Positions 14,062-15,494 of a stretch of 15,494 nt of DNA are shown here, piece by piece. The position numbers and the translations under genes are program-made. The stretch spans positions 1-15,494 of the forward strand of contig DATHGT010000251.1 in NCBI GenBank assembly GCA_035317605.1, given 5' to 3'. The notes under the pieces are model-generated. The model was not told where the DNA came from and did not search any database. It was given only the letters and a program-made list of their open reading frames with translations. Each line of letters begins with the position of its first letter. Position 1 is the first letter of the stretch. This DNA comes from DATHGT01 sp035317605. GTDB taxonomy: Bacteria; Methylomirabilota; Methylomirabilia; Rokubacteriales; CSP1-6.

Positions 14062-14940
14062 TCAGCGGCCCTCTCCCGTATCGAGCATGATCCCGAGGGC
14101 CAGCGCGACCCGGCGGTCGAGATAGCGCTCGGGATCGCCGGAGAGGTCGAGGACGTAGCGGTCGAGGATCGTGAACTTCCGGTTGAACTCGCCCAGGAGG
14201 GCGCCGTCGGGACGGACGAGCACGAAGTTGGTGCGCAGGAGCCCGAACAGCGAGCCCAGCACGCGCCGCAGCAGCGACAGCACGATCGACTCCTCGACGG
14301 CCAGGGCGACCACGGGGCCGGCCGCCGCCTCCACGTACCACCGCTTGCGGATGATGTTGTGCACGTAGCGCTTGCGCAGGCGCGCCAGGATCTCGCCGGC
14401 CGCCGTCATCACGGTGTAGGTCCGGGTGAGGACGGCCCACCGCTGATCCTGGCGCACGCGGAGCAGGATCTCCGCGCGGGACTCGTCGCGATAGATGGTG
14501 ACGTGACGGAGCGGCCGCAGCGACATCGAGACCACCAGGAACGTGGCCGGGGCGAAACCGGCGAGCACGAGGATCGCGCCCCCCGCCTCCAGTCCCAGCG
14601 TGCGCACCACCGCGGTGACCCAGACCAGGCTCAGGGTGGCCGCGACGGTGCCCGAGAGGTAGGCGAGGATGGTCCGAAACGGATACGTGGGGCGCTCCAC
14701 GTAGAGGATGGGCTTACCGTCGGCGGCCTGCACCTCGTACTTCGAGCTGATCGAGAGCAGCCGCTCCCGCAGGAGGAAGGCGTCGCGGTCGAACGCGGGT
14801 TCGCCGCCCACGACCCGCGCCGGCGAGCCCACGCGCAGGTGGCGCCCGCAGACCGCGCACTCCACGAGTCGGCCCGCGTATTCGGGCCGCAGCTCGTACA
14901 CCTCCCCGCACGCGCAGGCCACGGTGATTCCTCTGATCAC
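14062..14940 (-). CDS. zinc-ribbon membrane protein with Tubby/LURP/scramblase-like domain
   Basis: A 292-residue protein from GTG. Residues 1-35 form a zinc ribbon with Cys9, Cys11, Cys28 and Cys31 (C-x-C then C-x2-C). Two membrane helices follow at about 90-112 and 119-141. The soluble parts on either side (about 56-90 and 145-292) have the beta-strand pattern of the LURP-one/Tubby/phospholipid-scramblase fold: ISSKYEV and ILYVERP before the helices, then EILLRVRQ, GEILARLRKR, and FNRKFTILDRYVLDL, ending in DRRVALALGIMLDTGE. That fold assignment is from pattern recall and is moderate. The role is unknown; lipid or membrane sensing is an inference. It is 2 nt upstream of the rhomboid gene and has its own promoter 8 nt before the GTG. 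No Shine-Dalgarno is present. Confidence 0.72.
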   Translation of the reverse strand: MIRGITVACACGEVYELRPEYAGRLVECAVCGRHLRVGSPARVVGGEPAFDRDAFLLRERLLSISSKYEVQAADGKPILYVERPTYPFRTILAYLSGTVAATLSLVWVTAVVRTLGLEAGGAILVLAGFAPATFLVVSMSLRPLRHVTIYRDESRAEILLRVRQDQRWAVLTRTYTVMTAAGEILARLRKRYVHNIIRKRWYVEAAAGPVVALAVEESIVLSLLRRVLGSLFGLLRTNFVLVRPDGALLGEFNRKFTILDRYVLDLSGDPERYLDRRVALALGIMLDTGEGR

Positions 14941-14948
14941 GGCGGGGG

Positions 14949-14976
14949 ATTCTACCGCGCCTGTCCCCGCTGTCGC
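14949..14976 (-). promoter_or_regulatory. promoter of the scramblase-like / rhomboid pair, probably leaderless
   Basis: On the minus strand GCGACA (14971-14976, 4 of 6 to -35), a 16-nt spacer and TAGAAT (14949-14954, 5 of 6 to -10). Only 8 nt, all C and G, separate the -10 from the GTG at 14940, leaving no room for a ribosome site. It sits in the 62-nt gap after the GNAT gene. Confidence 0.5.
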
Positions 14977-15002
14977 CCGGCGCCGAGCCGGACCGTCGGG
15001 AC

Positions 15003-15494
15003 TCAGCCGGCGCGGTGACCGTCGTCGGCCAGCTGGACGATGGGCGGGGCCACCCCGTCGTCGGTCCCGCCGAGCCCCGCCGTCTCCGCCGCGAAGAAGA
15101 AGCGGGTGCTCCAGAAGACGCGCCAGCGGGTGATGGTGCCCACCCGGATCACGCCCTTGGCGCGGGTGGCCGCGATGGTGTCGTGGTTGCCGGTGCGGTG
15201 GACGCCCAGGACCTCGCGGAAGCCCGCGCCCATCACCCATGGGTTCATCGCGTACGCCATCTGCCGGGTGAGGCCGCGCCGCCGGTAGCGGGGCACCGTG
15301 AACTCGTCGACCATGAACAATTGATCCGGGGCGAGCCGCACGAATCCGTCCACACCCGGATGCACGGACGTCGACAGGCACCGGTACGAGACCACCTCGT
15401 CGCCCTTCCAGGTCACGAAGAAGAAGTAGCCGGGCTCGCACCACCGCCGCAGCACCGCTTCCGGCATCCGCTCCATGAACGGCCGCATGCGCGG
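15003..15494 (-). CDS. GNAT-family N-acetyltransferase, 5' end outside window
   Basis: Acetyl-CoA-dependent acyltransferase of the GNAT fold. The frame is still open at the right edge; an ATG occurs at 15488, but relatives usually have more N-terminal sequence, so the true start is probably beyond the window. Visible from that ATG: a beta-hairpin (FFFVTWKGDEVVSYRCLS), VDEFTVPRYRRRGL, whose RRRGLTRQM corresponds to the acetyl-CoA pyrophosphate loop (R-x-x-G-x-A/G motif, here with Thr in place of the last Gly/Ala), then the HRTGNHDTIAATRAKGV helix region. The substrate cannot be told; it resembles the environmental 'GNAT with C-terminal beta-rich tail' proteins rather than ribosomal or aminoglycoside enzymes. 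Stop at 15003, followed by a 62-nt gap containing the promoter of the next gene. Confidence 0.8.
   Translation of the reverse strand, partial: PRMRPFMERMPEAVLRRWCEPGYFFFVTWKGDEVVSYRCLSTSVHPGVDGFVRLAPDQLFMVDEFTVPRYRRRGLTRQMAYAMNPWVMGAGFREVLGVHRTGNHDTIAATRAKGVIRVGTITRWRVFWSTRFFFAAETAGLGGTDDGVAPPIVQLADDGHRAG

Noticed and set aside
13298..14125. Plus-strand frame of 275 codons
   Set aside because: Antisense of the rhomboid gene, which has the full catalytic set on the other strand.
1..15494. tRNA, rRNA, CRISPR array, riboswitch, prophage or complete insertion sequence
   Set aside because: No cloverleaf-type sequence, regular repeat-spacer pattern, integrase, transposase or phage gene was seen on either strand; gaps between genes are short and nearly all accounted for.

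Overview
The window is about 70% GC with dense, tightly packed genes, several of them starting at GTG, and no phage, plasmid, tRNA or rRNA gene. It looks like ordinary chromosomal sequence of a high-GC, diderm (lipid- and murein-remodelling), uncultured-type bacterium. The gene mix and the small Cys-containing/MucR pair would fit Candidatus Rokubacteria/Methylomirabilota or a deltaproteobacterial-like lineage, but that placement is inference, not something the sequence proves.

Layout. 1-2291 (minus): a two-gene ABC exporter module, ATPase then FtsX-type permease (permease cut by the left edge), divergent from 2315-3007 (plus), an exported TesA-type lysophospholipase/esterase. This is the same tesA/ybbA-ybbP arrangement known from E. 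coli. 3054-8373 (minus): glnD, the PII uridylyltransferase, followed 31 nt downstream by one 872-codon reading frame that joins a CDP-alcohol phosphatidyltransferase to a periplasmic TPR-type soluble lytic transglycosylase. 8443-9528 (plus): hisC, divergent from glnD with interlocked promoters. 9605-9901 (minus): a small one-TM coiled-coil protein. 9962-12530 (plus): three genes joined by 4-nt GTGA overlaps, two of unknown function and a P1/DmpA-type peptidase. 12534-13159 (minus): a 55-codon Cys/His small protein coupled to a Ros/MucR-type zinc-finger regulator. 13160-13315 holds a hairpin and a 21-bp-period direct repeat resembling an IS21-type end. 13316-14059 and 14062-14940 (minus): a rhomboid protease and, directly upstream, a zinc-ribbon plus membrane plus Tubby/LURP/scramblase-like protein. 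15003 to the right edge (minus): a GNAT acetyltransferase, 5'-truncated by the window.

Themes. The cell envelope dominates: lysophospholipase, lipid-head-group transferase fused to a murein lytic enzyme, rhomboid, scramblase-like protein and the YbbAP exporter. Nitrogen control (GlnD) and histidine synthesis (HisC) sit back to back. Two regulatory habits recur. First, -10-like hexamers lie only 6-9 nt before several start codons that lack a Shine-Dalgarno, suggesting leaderless mRNAs. Second, all four 4-nt gene overlaps are GTGA rather than ATGA. The most unusual object is the in-frame phosphatidyltransferase-transglycosylase fusion.
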